Below the pieces are notes generated by a model. That model was not told the DNA's origin, searched no databases, and saw only the letters and a program-made list of their open reading frames with translations. 21,259 bases of DNA. Source: Gallionella sp. UBA4121 (lineage in GTDB: Bacteria > Pseudomonadota > Gammaproteobacteria > Burkholderiales > Gallionellaceae). Each line of letters opens with the position of its first letter. Position 1 is the first letter of the stretch. This document shows positions 16,198 to 21,259 of the stretch, in pieces. The position numbers were made by a program, and so were the translations under genes. Location of the stretch: the NCBI GenBank assembly GCA_002381565.1, contig DFWZ01000052.1:1-21259 (forward strand), given 5' to 3'.

Positions 16198-16431
16198 ATG
16201 CAAGCAGAAAAATATTTTGCCATAACCCAGATGAAAAAACGGGCTGAAACCGGGTATGCAACGGGACAAAAAAATTATGCCCAGGCCCGGCAACGGGCGG
16301 CACAGTTCAACGGCCTGTTCAGTGAAACGACATCAGCCAAGGCGGATGCATTGCAGACAGACGGTGCTGCCTCAAAAAATTTTCTCAGCAATCAAATAAT
16401 TCACAATGGAGCTCATCATGCAAACAAATAA
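16198..16431 (+). CDS. Doubtful 77-residue ORF resembling part of the DUF4398 domain
   Basis: This open frame lies between the two DUF4398 genes and overlaps the start of the next gene by 14 bases. Its residues GQKNYAQARQRA resemble GTKNYDLARQLA of the upstream lipoprotein. The likeness is also visible in DNA: around 16017-16055 and 16262-16300 about three quarters of bases match. It has no signal peptide, and only a weak GGA lies 11-13 bases upstream. It may be a degenerate partial duplicate of the neighbouring gene or a small cytoplasmic protein. I do not recognise it otherwise. Confidence 0.35.
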   Translation: MQAEKYFAITQMKKRAETGYATGQKNYAQARQRAAQFNGLFSETTSAKADALQTDGAASKNFLSNQIIHNGAHHANK

Positions 16432-17308
16432 ATTCATACCCATGGCGCTGATCACTGTCGCCGTCCTCTCAGGCTGCACCACCACGCCGCCGCAAAACAC
16501 ACAGCTCACCGCAGCGCATAGCAATTACAACGATGCGCGCAGCAATCCTCAGGTCGCGAATCTGGCCGCGCTTGAACTCAAGGATGCGGGCGATTCACTG
16601 AACGCCGCAGATGCTGCCTTGAGCAAAGGTCAGGGCACGGCCACGGTCGATCATCTGGCCTACCTCGCGAATCAAAAAGTGGGCATCGCTCAGGAAACCG
16701 CCAGGCAAAAAACAGCCGAATTAGCCGTCACCAACGCTGCTGCCAAACGCACCGAAGTTCGCCTTGAGGCGAGAACGGCTGAAGCCGATCAGGCCAAACA
16801 GCAGGTGGCGATGGCCAACGAAGTTGCCGATCAGCAAGCAACCGATCTGGCGGCTGCAGACGCCAATGCGCAGCGTGATCAGGCACTCATTGCCAAACAG
16901 GAACAGCAACTGAAAGAGCTGAACGCCAAGAAAACGGAACGCGGCATGGTCATCACGCTAGGTGACGTATTGTTCCGCACCAACAAGGCACAACTGCAAT
17001 CGGGCGGGGTACACAACGTACAAAAGCTGGCCGACTTCCTCAAGCAATACCCGAAAAACAAGGTCTTGATCGAGGGCCACACCGACAGCACAGGCAGCGC
17101 CAGCCACAATCAGACGCTGTCCGAGCATCGCGCCAACGCCGTGAAGATGGCGCTGATCGACATGGGAATCAGCAGTGACCGCATCAGTACACGCGGTTAC
17201 GGCGAGGACTACCCTGTTGCCGGCAACGATACCGCCGCTGATCGTCAGTTGAATCGCCGTGTGGAAATCATTCTGTCTGACGACAACGGCAAGATCGCAC
17301 CGCGCTGA
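16418..17308 (+). CDS. OmpA family lipoprotein with N-terminal DUF4398 region
   Basis: The product has 296 residues. The signal peptide ends in lipobox LSGC (Cys20). A DUF4398-type helical region covers about 27-105. An Ala/Gln/Glu-rich coiled coil spans about 95-172 and is long enough to reach across the periplasm. The OmpA C-terminal domain (about 178-288) carries IEGHTDSTGSASHNQTLSEHRAN; D223 and R238 are at the spacing of the peptidoglycan-binding pair, and the end is DRQLNRRVEIIL. The predicted role is anchoring the outer membrane to peptidoglycan, as for Pal-like/YiaD-like proteins. ATG 16418 is preferred over the upstream in-frame ATG because GGAG lies 6-9 bases before it and the lipoprotein signal begins there. 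Confidence 0.9.
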   Translation: MQTNKFIPMALITVAVLSGCTTTPPQNTQLTAAHSNYNDARSNPQVANLAALELKDAGDSLNAADAALSKGQGTATVDHLAYLANQKVGIAQETARQKTAELAVTNAAAKRTEVRLEARTAEADQAKQQVAMANEVADQQATDLAAADANAQRDQALIAKQEQQLKELNAKKTERGMVITLGDVLFRTNKAQLQSGGVHNVQKLADFLKQYPKNKVLIEGHTDSTGSASHNQTLSEHRANAVKMALIDMGISSDRISTRGYGEDYPVAGNDTAADRQLNRRVEIILSDDNGKIAPR

Positions 17309-17345
17309 CAGGCTGTTGAAATTCGGCACGAGCCGTAACGTAACC

Positions 17346-17369
17346 TGGCATCAATGATGAGTGATGCCA
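17346..17369. other. Hairpin just before the DUF3309 gene
   Basis: TGGCATCA pairs with TGATGCCA across eight bases, ending 13 bases before the ATG and directly abutting the AAGGAG ribosome site. No T tract follows. It could modulate translation of the micro-protein or stabilise processed mRNA. Confidence 0.4.
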
Positions 17370-17382
17370 CAAGGAGAACAAA

Positions 17383-17541
17383 ATGTCGATAGGAACCATT
17401 CTGCTAATCATAGTGGTGTTAATGCTGATCGGTGCGATTCCAAGCTGGCCGCACAGCAGATCGTGGGGTTATGGGCCGAGCGGTGGTCTCGGGCTGATCT
17501 TGATTATATTGATCATACTGTTGCTGATGGGACGATTGTAA
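17383..17541 (+). CDS. DUF3309 family membrane micro-protein
   Basis: This 52-residue protein begins MSIGTILLIIVVLMLIGAIP, continues SWPHSRSWGYGPSGGLGLIL and ends IILIILLLMGRL. Two hydrophobic spans flank the conserved SWPHSRSWGYGPSGGLG loop, the signature of DUF3309 (short proteobacterial membrane proteins of unknown role). AAGGAG lies 7-12 bases before the ATG. A longer open frame on another phase covers this gene and is not the true product. It is bracketed by hairpins at 17346 and 17553. Confidence 0.88.
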   Translation: MSIGTILLIIVVLMLIGAIPSWPHSRSWGYGPSGGLGLILIILIILLLMGRL

Positions 17542-17552
17542 GGCGTACGTTC

Positions 17553-17578
17553 ATGCGCCAAACAAGTAGCTGGCGCAT
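17553..17578 (+). terminator. Hairpin between DUF3309 and BON genes
   Basis: ATGCGCCA pairs perfectly with TGGCGCAT across a ten-base loop, 11 bases after the DUF3309 stop. The sequence after it is only moderately T-rich (ATTTTGAAATTTTATTT begins about 12 bases later), so it may be a partial terminator. Confidence 0.4.
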
Positions 17579-17624
17579 GGTATTGGGTAATTTTGAAATT
17601 TTATTTAACTTAAGGAGACTGACC

Positions 17625-17936
17625 ATGAAACAACTTAAATTTTTATCCGCTATTTTTATGGCTTTTGCCCTGCTGACTGCTGCAGGTTGTGCGTCCACAC
17701 CCAAGCAGGAAGGTACCGGCGAATATATTGACGATAGCGTCATAACAACCAAGGTGAAAGCCGCCATCCTCAATGAACCTACGTTGAAATCAGCAGAAAT
17801 CAATGTTGAAACCTTCAAGGGTACCGTCCAGTTGAGCGGCTTCGTGACTTCTCGCGCAGATATGAACAAGGCGGTCGAAGTCGCCCGTAGCGTCAAGGGC
17901 GTCACATCAGTCAAGAGCGACATGCGCCTGAAGTAA
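17625..17936 (+). CDS. BON domain lipoprotein
   Basis: The product has 103 residues. The signal peptide ends in AAGC (Cys22). A single BON domain covers about 36-103 (DDSVITTKVKAAILNEPTLK, NVETFKGTVQLSGFV, VARSVKGVTSVKSDMRLK). BON domains bind phospholipid membranes; related OsmY/DolP proteins are induced by osmotic or envelope stress and help maintain outer-membrane integrity. This one has a single copy, where OsmY and DolP have two. AAGGAG lies 8-13 bases before ATG 17625; the longer in-frame extension upstream belongs to the intergenic region and the DUF3309 gene in another phase. Confidence 0.88.
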   Translation: MKQLKFLSAIFMAFALLTAAGCASTPKQEGTGEYIDDSVITTKVKAAILNEPTLKSAEINVETFKGTVQLSGFVTSRADMNKAVEVARSVKGVTSVKSDMRLK

Positions 17937-17941
17937 TACTG

Positions 17942-17971
17942 TTGCGGGCACGTCCTTTGACCTGCCCGCAA
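17942..17971 (+). terminator. Strong hairpin after the BON gene
   Basis: TTGCGGGCA pairs perfectly with TGCCCGCAA. Inside, GTC pairs with GAC across a CTTT tetraloop after one C/C mismatch. It begins five bases after the stop codon. The following bases (TTCAATCG) are a poor T tract, so termination efficiency is uncertain. Confidence 0.5.
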
Positions 17972-18039
17972 TTCAATCGAGTTCTCAGATAACTTTCGTC
18001 ATTTTCTGTAACATTTTGAAAAATTAAATAGGAACAATC

Positions 18040-18375
18040 ATGAGCAAAAACATAATGGACACTCTGGCTGACGAATTAGCAGCGCCCAAGGAAAAACTGA
18101 TGGCTGAATTGCAACTGATGGTTGCCGATGCCGAGGAACTGTTAAACGCAACGGCCAACCAGACCGGTGAAATCGCGGCCCTTGCACGTACCCGCATTCA
18201 AAACAGCCTGAAAGTTGTCAAGAGCAGGCTGCATGCGGCCGAAACCTCCCTTCTTTTGCACACTCGCGAAAGCGCAAAAGCGGCTGACCAATACGTCCAC
18301 GCCAACCCATGGCAGTCGATTGGTGTTGCCGCCTGTGCGGGCGTGATTGTCGGGATGCTGATCAGGCGTCAATAA
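18040..18375 (+). CDS. DUF883 (YqjD/ElaB-like) C-tail-anchored protein
   Basis: The product has 111 residues. The long N-terminal helical part carries DTLADELAAPKEKLMAELQL, and the conserved end NPWQSIGVAACAGVIVGMLI RRQ is the DUF883 signature: a single C-terminal span followed by a basic tail. E. coli YqjD and ElaB of this family are inner-membrane proteins that bind ribosomes in stationary phase through the N-terminal part. It lies five bases before a holin-like (YqjE-like) gene, which is followed by a YqjK-like gene, reproducing the E. coli yqjD-yqjE-yqjK order. AGGA lies 8-11 bases before the ATG. Confidence 0.88.
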   Translation: MSKNIMDTLADELAAPKEKLMAELQLMVADAEELLNATANQTGEIAALARTRIQNSLKVVKSRLHAAETSLLLHTRESAKAADQYVHANPWQSIGVAACAGVIVGMLIRRQ

Positions 18376-18380
18376 CGACC

Positions 18381-18743
18381 ATGGCAAATATCACCGAGTC
18401 GTTGAAACGGGTTGCAGGCACGGTGTTCGTCATCTTGCAGACCCGGCTTGAATTACTTGCCAACGAACTGGATGAAGAGCGCCTGCGCATCGAGAAAACC
18501 TTGCTCTATGCCGGCATCGCCCTGCTCTTCTTTGGTTTATCCATCATGCTGCTGACGGTATTGGTCGTGGTGGTATTCTGGGACAGCCAGCGTCTGCCGG
18601 TGTTGGGTGGATTGTCTGCATTTTTCCTCATCGCCGGTCTATTGATGTGGAACGCTTTGCGCCTCACGGCTAAAAAAAGACACCCGCTATTTTCTGCCAG
18701 TCTGGCTGAATTATCCGATGATCGTGAGCATTTATCGCCATGA
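18381..18743 (+). CDS. Phage-holin-family / YqjE-like membrane protein
   Basis: The product has 120 residues. The amphipathic N-terminus is MANITESLKRVAGTVFVILQ. A conserved TRLELLANELDEERLRIEK stretch precedes two membrane spans at about 42-66 and 74-93, then a charged C-terminus. This is the pattern of the 'phage holin family' (Phage_holin_3_6), to which YqjE belongs. It is a chromosomal stress-operon member and not evidence of a prophage. I chose ATG 18381, five bases after the DUF883 stop; longer starts would run inside that gene. Its TGA overlaps the next ATG, indicating coupling. Confidence 0.87.
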   Translation: MANITESLKRVAGTVFVILQTRLELLANELDEERLRIEKTLLYAGIALLFFGLSIMLLTVLVVVVFWDSQRLPVLGGLSAFFLIAGLLMWNALRLTAKKRHPLFSASLAELSDDREHLSP

Positions 18744-19060
18744 ACAAACATGCTATCGATATCGCCAGCCGCCGCATGCTTCTATTGGAAAAAATCAGGA
18801 TTCAGCGCATGCAAGTGATTGAAGTTTCTCTGCAATTGCAAAAACCGCTGGCAGTGGTGGACGCAGGAATAAAGGCCGTGCATTTCATTCGCCGCCATCC
18901 CGCGCTGATGACCAGCGGCGCAGCTTTACTGCTGGCGTTTCGCCGGAGAAGTCTGATCCTCATGGCGCAAGAAGGGTGGCGCTTGTTGTGCCTGTATCCT
19001 GCCACGGCTTACCTGCCCCAACATTCTTCATGTCCGAGGCGCGATACCAAGGTTGATTAG
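18740..19060 (+). CDS. YqjK-like protein
   Basis: The product has 106 residues. A basic N-terminal helix (MNKHAIDIASRRMLLLEKIR, QRMQVIEVSLQLQKPLAVVD) leads to a short moderately hydrophobic segment and a basic middle (RRHPALMTSGAALLLAFRRR). The start overlaps the upstream stop as ATGA, so it is translationally coupled to the holin-like gene. YqjK-like proteins are the third member of the yqjDEK operon; the biochemical role is unknown. The C-terminal CPRRDTKVD tail is probably not conserved. Confidence 0.78.
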   Translation: MNKHAIDIASRRMLLLEKIRIQRMQVIEVSLQLQKPLAVVDAGIKAVHFIRRHPALMTSGAALLLAFRRRSLILMAQEGWRLLCLYPATAYLPQHSSCPRRDTKVD

Positions 19061-19121
19061 GCAGCGAAACACCGGCAGTAGTCTTGCAAGCGCAACCCAT
19101 TCAAAACGCCAGGAGTATTCG

Positions 19122-19823
19122 ATGCCACATGTGTACCTGCCGCCAGACGTAAACAGTCTGCTTGCAGCCTTGCCCCGCAACAACGCCCCTCTTCTGTTCG
19201 ACCGCATGCAAGCTGTTGAACTGGTTTTTGGCGACGTGCTTTATTACCCCGGCCAACCCATACACTATGTCTACTTCCCGACCAATTCGCTGATATCTTT
19301 GCTGAACCTGATGGAAGGACATCAGGCGCTGGAGGTTGGCATGGTGGGTTATGAAGGTATGCTGGGTATTCCGCTGGCACTTGGCGTGAGCGATTCGCCA
19401 GTGTACGCACAGGTACAGGGCGCCGGAATGGCATGGCGCATGACGTCAGCACACTTTAACGATGAATTTCTGAAAAATACACTGTTGCGGCGCAAGGTGT
19501 ACCGGTACATCCACGAACTGATGGGTGAATTGGCACAAACCGTTGTGTGCAACCGGTTTCACCACATCGAGGCACGCCTTGCGCGCTGGTTGCTGATGAC
19601 TCGCGACCGCGTGAGATCAAATCACTTACATCTGACGCATGATTTGCTGGCGCACACGCTGGGTGTGCGGCGGGTTGGCGTAACCCAGGCGGCTGGCGCG
19701 CTACGTCTTAAAAAACTGATCAGTTATAGCCGTGGCGAAATCAATATTCTCGACGAGATAGGTCTCGAAGCCGCTGCCTGCCCCTGCTACCAGCAGCAGC
19801 GACACATTGCGGCACCCGATTAA
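19122..19823 (+). CDS. Crp/Fnr family transcriptional regulator (first paralogue)
   Basis: The product has 233 residues. A cyclic-nucleotide-fold domain covers about 15-125 (GDVLYYPGQPIHYVYFPTNS, VGMVGYEGMLGIPLALG). A dimerisation helix leads to a Crp-type winged helix (171-215) with LTHDLLAHTLGVRRVGVTQA; the recognition helix is RRVGVTQAAGAL. The cAMP-binding signature of E. coli CRP (GE and RS in the phosphate cassette) is not preserved: SPVYAQV stands where CRP has ERSAWV. The ligand is therefore unknown and cAMP is unlikely. The conserved C-terminal ACPCY is typical of this subfamily. AGGAG lies seven bases before ATG 19122; a longer TTG start is less likely. It follows the yqjDEK-like operon by 61 bases. 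Confidence 0.88.
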   Translation: MPHVYLPPDVNSLLAALPRNNAPLLFDRMQAVELVFGDVLYYPGQPIHYVYFPTNSLISLLNLMEGHQALEVGMVGYEGMLGIPLALGVSDSPVYAQVQGAGMAWRMTSAHFNDEFLKNTLLRRKVYRYIHELMGELAQTVVCNRFHHIEARLARWLLMTRDRVRSNHLHLTHDLLAHTLGVRRVGVTQAAGALRLKKLISYSRGEINILDEIGLEAAACPCYQQQRHIAAPD

Positions 19824-19843
19824 AAAGCATCCGCTTCCAAGTC

Positions 19844-19878
19844 AAAAAAAACCCGGTACGGGATTGCCGAAACCGGGC
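19844..19878 (-). terminator. Rho-independent terminator facing left
   Basis: Read on the minus strand, CCCGGT-TT-CGG, loop CAATC, CCG-T-ACCGGG forms a stable stem and is followed by eight T. On the plus strand no T tract follows the stem. It lies 20 bases after the first regulator's stop but points against it, and no minus-strand gene is visible to its right. Confidence 0.7.
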
Positions 19879-19954
19879 TCAAGCACCTCAGATGTTTACT
19901 TAAGGGGAAAAATAAACACCTGGTATCAGCATGCCGCTATGTCCATGATAACTC

Positions 19955-19970
19955 TGTTCGATAGCACACA
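19955..19970. promoter_or_regulatory. Recurrent 16-bp palindrome, copy E (distal, second regulator)
   Basis: TGTTCGATAGCACACA shares 15 of 20 bases with copy D when the flanks are included (CTGT on the left, CATA on the right). It lies about 220-237 bases before the regulator start at 20192. Confidence 0.58.
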
Positions 19971-20040
19971 TAATTTGCTAGTTATTCACTATCGCGCCTG
20001 CTGATGATTGCCGCGTCATCCGCATCCCCTAAAATATTTC

Positions 20041-20056
20041 TGTACGTTAGCGTACA
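20041..20056. promoter_or_regulatory. Recurrent 16-bp palindrome, copy D (proximal, second regulator)
   Basis: TGTACGTTAGCGTACA is the most symmetric copy: arms TGTACG and CGTACA are exact complements around TTAG. It is centred about 143 bases before the ATG at 20192, a position that could allow autoregulation of the Crp-type gene. Confidence 0.65.
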
Positions 20057-20191
20057 TAGCGGTATGACTTGTTGTGTTATAAAGACTGACGCTGCTGATT
20101 TTAAACACGTGTTTTGCTGATTTGCCGGTTCTCTGGTTCCGTTTCATTATTGCTGTTACACCTGTCAACCGTACGCTCCCGGAACGAGAAA

Positions 20192-20953
20192 ATGGCCTCT
20201 ACCCAAACCCTCACGCACGACCCCAGTCAAAACCACCTTCTGGCGGCTTTGTCCGCAGAAGCACTGGCACGCATCGCACCCCAACTGGAACTGGTTGCCA
20301 TGCCGCTGGGCGAAGTTCTCTACGAATCCGGCGGTCAGTTGCAGCATGTTTATTTTCCGACTACCGCGATCATCTCCCTGCACTACATCATGGAGAATGG
20401 CGCATCTGCGGAAATCTCCGGGGTGGGCAATGAGGGTGTGCTCGGCATTTCACTTTTCATGGGCGGGAATACCACACCCAGCCGCGCCGCCGTGTACACC
20501 GGCGGTTACGGTTATCGCCTGAAAGCGCGCCTGATGTTGGAGGAATTCAATCGCGCCGATATGATGATGCGGCTGATGCTGCGTTACACCCAGGCCTTGA
20601 TTACCCAGATGTCCCAAACGGCTGTGTGCAACCGGCATCATTCGGTAGAACAACAATTGTGTCGCTGGCTGTTGCTGACCCTGGATCGCATGCCGACGAA
20701 CGAACTAACCATGACCCAGGAATTGATTGCGAGTATGTTGGGCGTACGCCGCGAAGGTATTACGGAAACCGCCGGCAATTTGCAGCGACTGGGTTTAATC
20801 AGTTACCGCCGCGGCCACATCACCGTACTGAACCGGTCGGGACTGGAGTCATACGCATGCGAATGCTACCTCGTAGTCAAGAAAGAGTTCCACCGCTTGC
20901 TTAACGACACGGGCGATATCAACAAAGCGACCAGCAAGCATGGATTCCAGTAA
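20192..20953 (+). CDS. Crp/Fnr family transcriptional regulator (second paralogue)
   Basis: The product has 253 residues. The cyclic-nucleotide-fold domain covers about 20-125 (GEVLYESGGQLQHVYFPTTA, GNEGVLGISLFMGG). A Crp-type winged helix spans 173-215 (MTQELIASMLGVRREGITET), with recognition helix RREGITETAGNL. It is clearly paralogous to the regulator at 19122: both have VYFPT, VCNR, LGVRR and a C-terminal C-x-C-Y. In the phosphate cassette PSRAAV aligns with ERSAWV of CRP, so this copy keeps the Arg that the first lacks, but the GE pair is not intact. ATG 20192 is chosen because the domain begins soon after. Its ribosome site (GGAACGAGAAA) is weak, and upstream in-frame starts lie in the AT-rich leader. 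Two palindrome copies precede it. Confidence 0.87.
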   Translation: MASTQTLTHDPSQNHLLAALSAEALARIAPQLELVAMPLGEVLYESGGQLQHVYFPTTAIISLHYIMENGASAEISGVGNEGVLGISLFMGGNTTPSRAAVYTGGYGYRLKARLMLEEFNRADMMMRLMLRYTQALITQMSQTAVCNRHHSVEQQLCRWLLLTLDRMPTNELTMTQELIASMLGVRREGITETAGNLQRLGLISYRRGHITVLNRSGLESYACECYLVVKKEFHRLLNDTGDINKATSKHGFQ

Positions 20954-21116
20954 TCCCGGCAGCAGCAACACAAGATTAATTGGTGGCAGGACCATATAAG
21001 CATTCGTATTAAGATCAGAAACACGCTGTTGTTTTTTTGTAAATTTCAAATCCAGTAACTATTTCGACGGAGTGATCCGTTTCCAGGCTATTTTAAGTTT
21101 TACATGAAAGCAGGAC
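20954..21116. other. Intergenic stretch between second regulator and PAS gene
   Basis: The 163-base gap includes a weak stem (ACA/TGT around CGC) followed by seven T near 21030-21039, a doubtful terminator. No palindrome copy is seen here. Confidence 0.3.
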
Positions 21117-21259
21117 ATGCAAAAAAAGATTCACGATACCGCCATTAGCAACCCCGCCGTCGATACGGCGGATGGCATCATCGAAACCAGACGCCAGGAA
21201 GCACTGCTTAAAACCGGTGCCTTGCAGAACGCAATTTTCAACAGCGCCAACTTCTCGAG
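21117..21259 (+). CDS. N-terminus of a PAS-domain protein, probably sensor histidine kinase; truncated by window end
   Basis: Forty-seven codons are visible from ATG 21117, which is preceded by AGGA. After a polar leader, the stretch TGALQNAIFNSANFS is the typical opening of a PAS domain as found in many betaproteobacterial hybrid sensor kinases and diguanylate cyclases. No membrane span is seen in the leader, suggesting a cytoplasmic sensor. The output domain lies outside the window, so the kinase call is inference. Its position next to two Crp-type regulators fits a sensory/regulatory group. Confidence 0.65.
   Translation, partial: MQKKIHDTAISNPAVDTADGIIETRRQEALLKTGALQNAIFNSANFS

Larger units (their letters stand above)
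19824..20191. other. 368-bp intergenic region before the second regulator
   Basis: It contains a terminator facing left (19844-19878), two copies of the recurrent palindrome (19955-19970 and 20041-20056, 86 bases centre to centre), and an AT-rich leader of about 130 bases before the ATG at 20192. I see no credible protein-coding gene on either strand. The left-facing terminator without a left-facing gene raises the possibility of a small RNA on the minus strand. Confidence 0.55.

Noticed and set aside
17361..17624. Start of the BON gene at 17361
   Set aside because: The DUF3309 gene occupies this stretch in another frame with its own ribosome site, and the BON lipoprotein signal begins at 17625.
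18381..18743. Holin-family match as a sign of prophage
   Set aside because: No other phage gene is present and the neighbours are the yqjD- and yqjK-like partners, so it is a YqjE-like stress gene.
20114..20191. Upstream extension of the second Crp-type regulator
   Set aside because: The extra residues have no counterpart in the paralogue and lie in an AT-rich leader.
1..21259. tRNA or rRNA genes, CRISPR arrays, insertion sequences or attachment sites
   Set aside because: I saw no cloverleaf-like segments, no regularly spaced repeats with unique spacers, no transposase or integrase motifs and no terminal inverted repeats flanking a gene.

Overview
The window looks like a chromosomal segment of a betaproteobacterium. 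A Nitrosomonadales/Gallionellaceae- or Burkholderiales-like origin is my inference from gene content; no rRNA or marker gene is present. GC content is moderate and Shine-Dalgarno sites are mostly clear. The combination of genes is typical of that class: OsmB-like and glycine-zipper lipoproteins, small DUF3096, lmo0937 and DUF3309 membrane proteins, a BON lipoprotein, a yqjD/yqjE/yqjK-like trio, OmpA proteins and cyclic-nucleotide-fold Crp/Fnr regulators.

Layout. Positions 1-3043 (minus) carry the N-terminal 1014 residues of a very large secreted adhesin: a two-partner-secretion (filamentous-haemagglutinin-type) N-terminal domain, Gly/Thr/Ser-rich beta-helix-like repeats and at least the start of tandem MBG repeats. 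A 39-residue membrane peptide (3040-3159) precedes it with an ATGA start/stop overlap. A DUF3096 gene (3266-3415, minus) follows. From there every gene is on the plus strand: a periplasmic protein with three C-x10-C repeats, an OsmB-like lipoprotein, an lmo0937-family micro-protein, a 17-kDa-antigen-type lipoprotein, and an OmpA protein closed by a strong terminator. Next comes an 8.7-kb gene for a cyclic beta-1,2-glucan synthase (GT84 + GH94, NdvB/Cgs type), then a small periplasmic protein with an Arg/Asp/Gly/Asn tail. After a 360-bp intergenic region come a DUF4398 lipoprotein, a doubtful small ORF, a DUF4398-OmpA lipoprotein, DUF3309, a BON lipoprotein, and the DUF883 / holin-like / YqjK-like operon. 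Two paralogous Crp/Fnr regulators and the start of a PAS-containing (probably sensor kinase) gene end the window.

How they fit together. Almost every product acts in the envelope: outer-membrane or peptidoglycan anchoring (two OmpA proteins), small lipoproteins and membrane peptides of the osmotic/general-stress type, and a periplasmic glucan synthase that in other bacteria serves osmotic adaptation. I read the region as an envelope/osmotic stress island.

The most interesting signal is a recurrent 16-bp palindrome, idealised TGTACGYTARCGTACA. It occurs five times, in the three longest non-coding gaps: two copies between the divergent DUF3096 and Cys-repeat genes, one before the DUF4398 lipoprotein, and two before the second Crp-type regulator. 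A shorter-armed variant lies before the adhesin operon. This suggests a local regulon, possibly autoregulated by the Crp-type protein encoded here. That is inference from sequence only.
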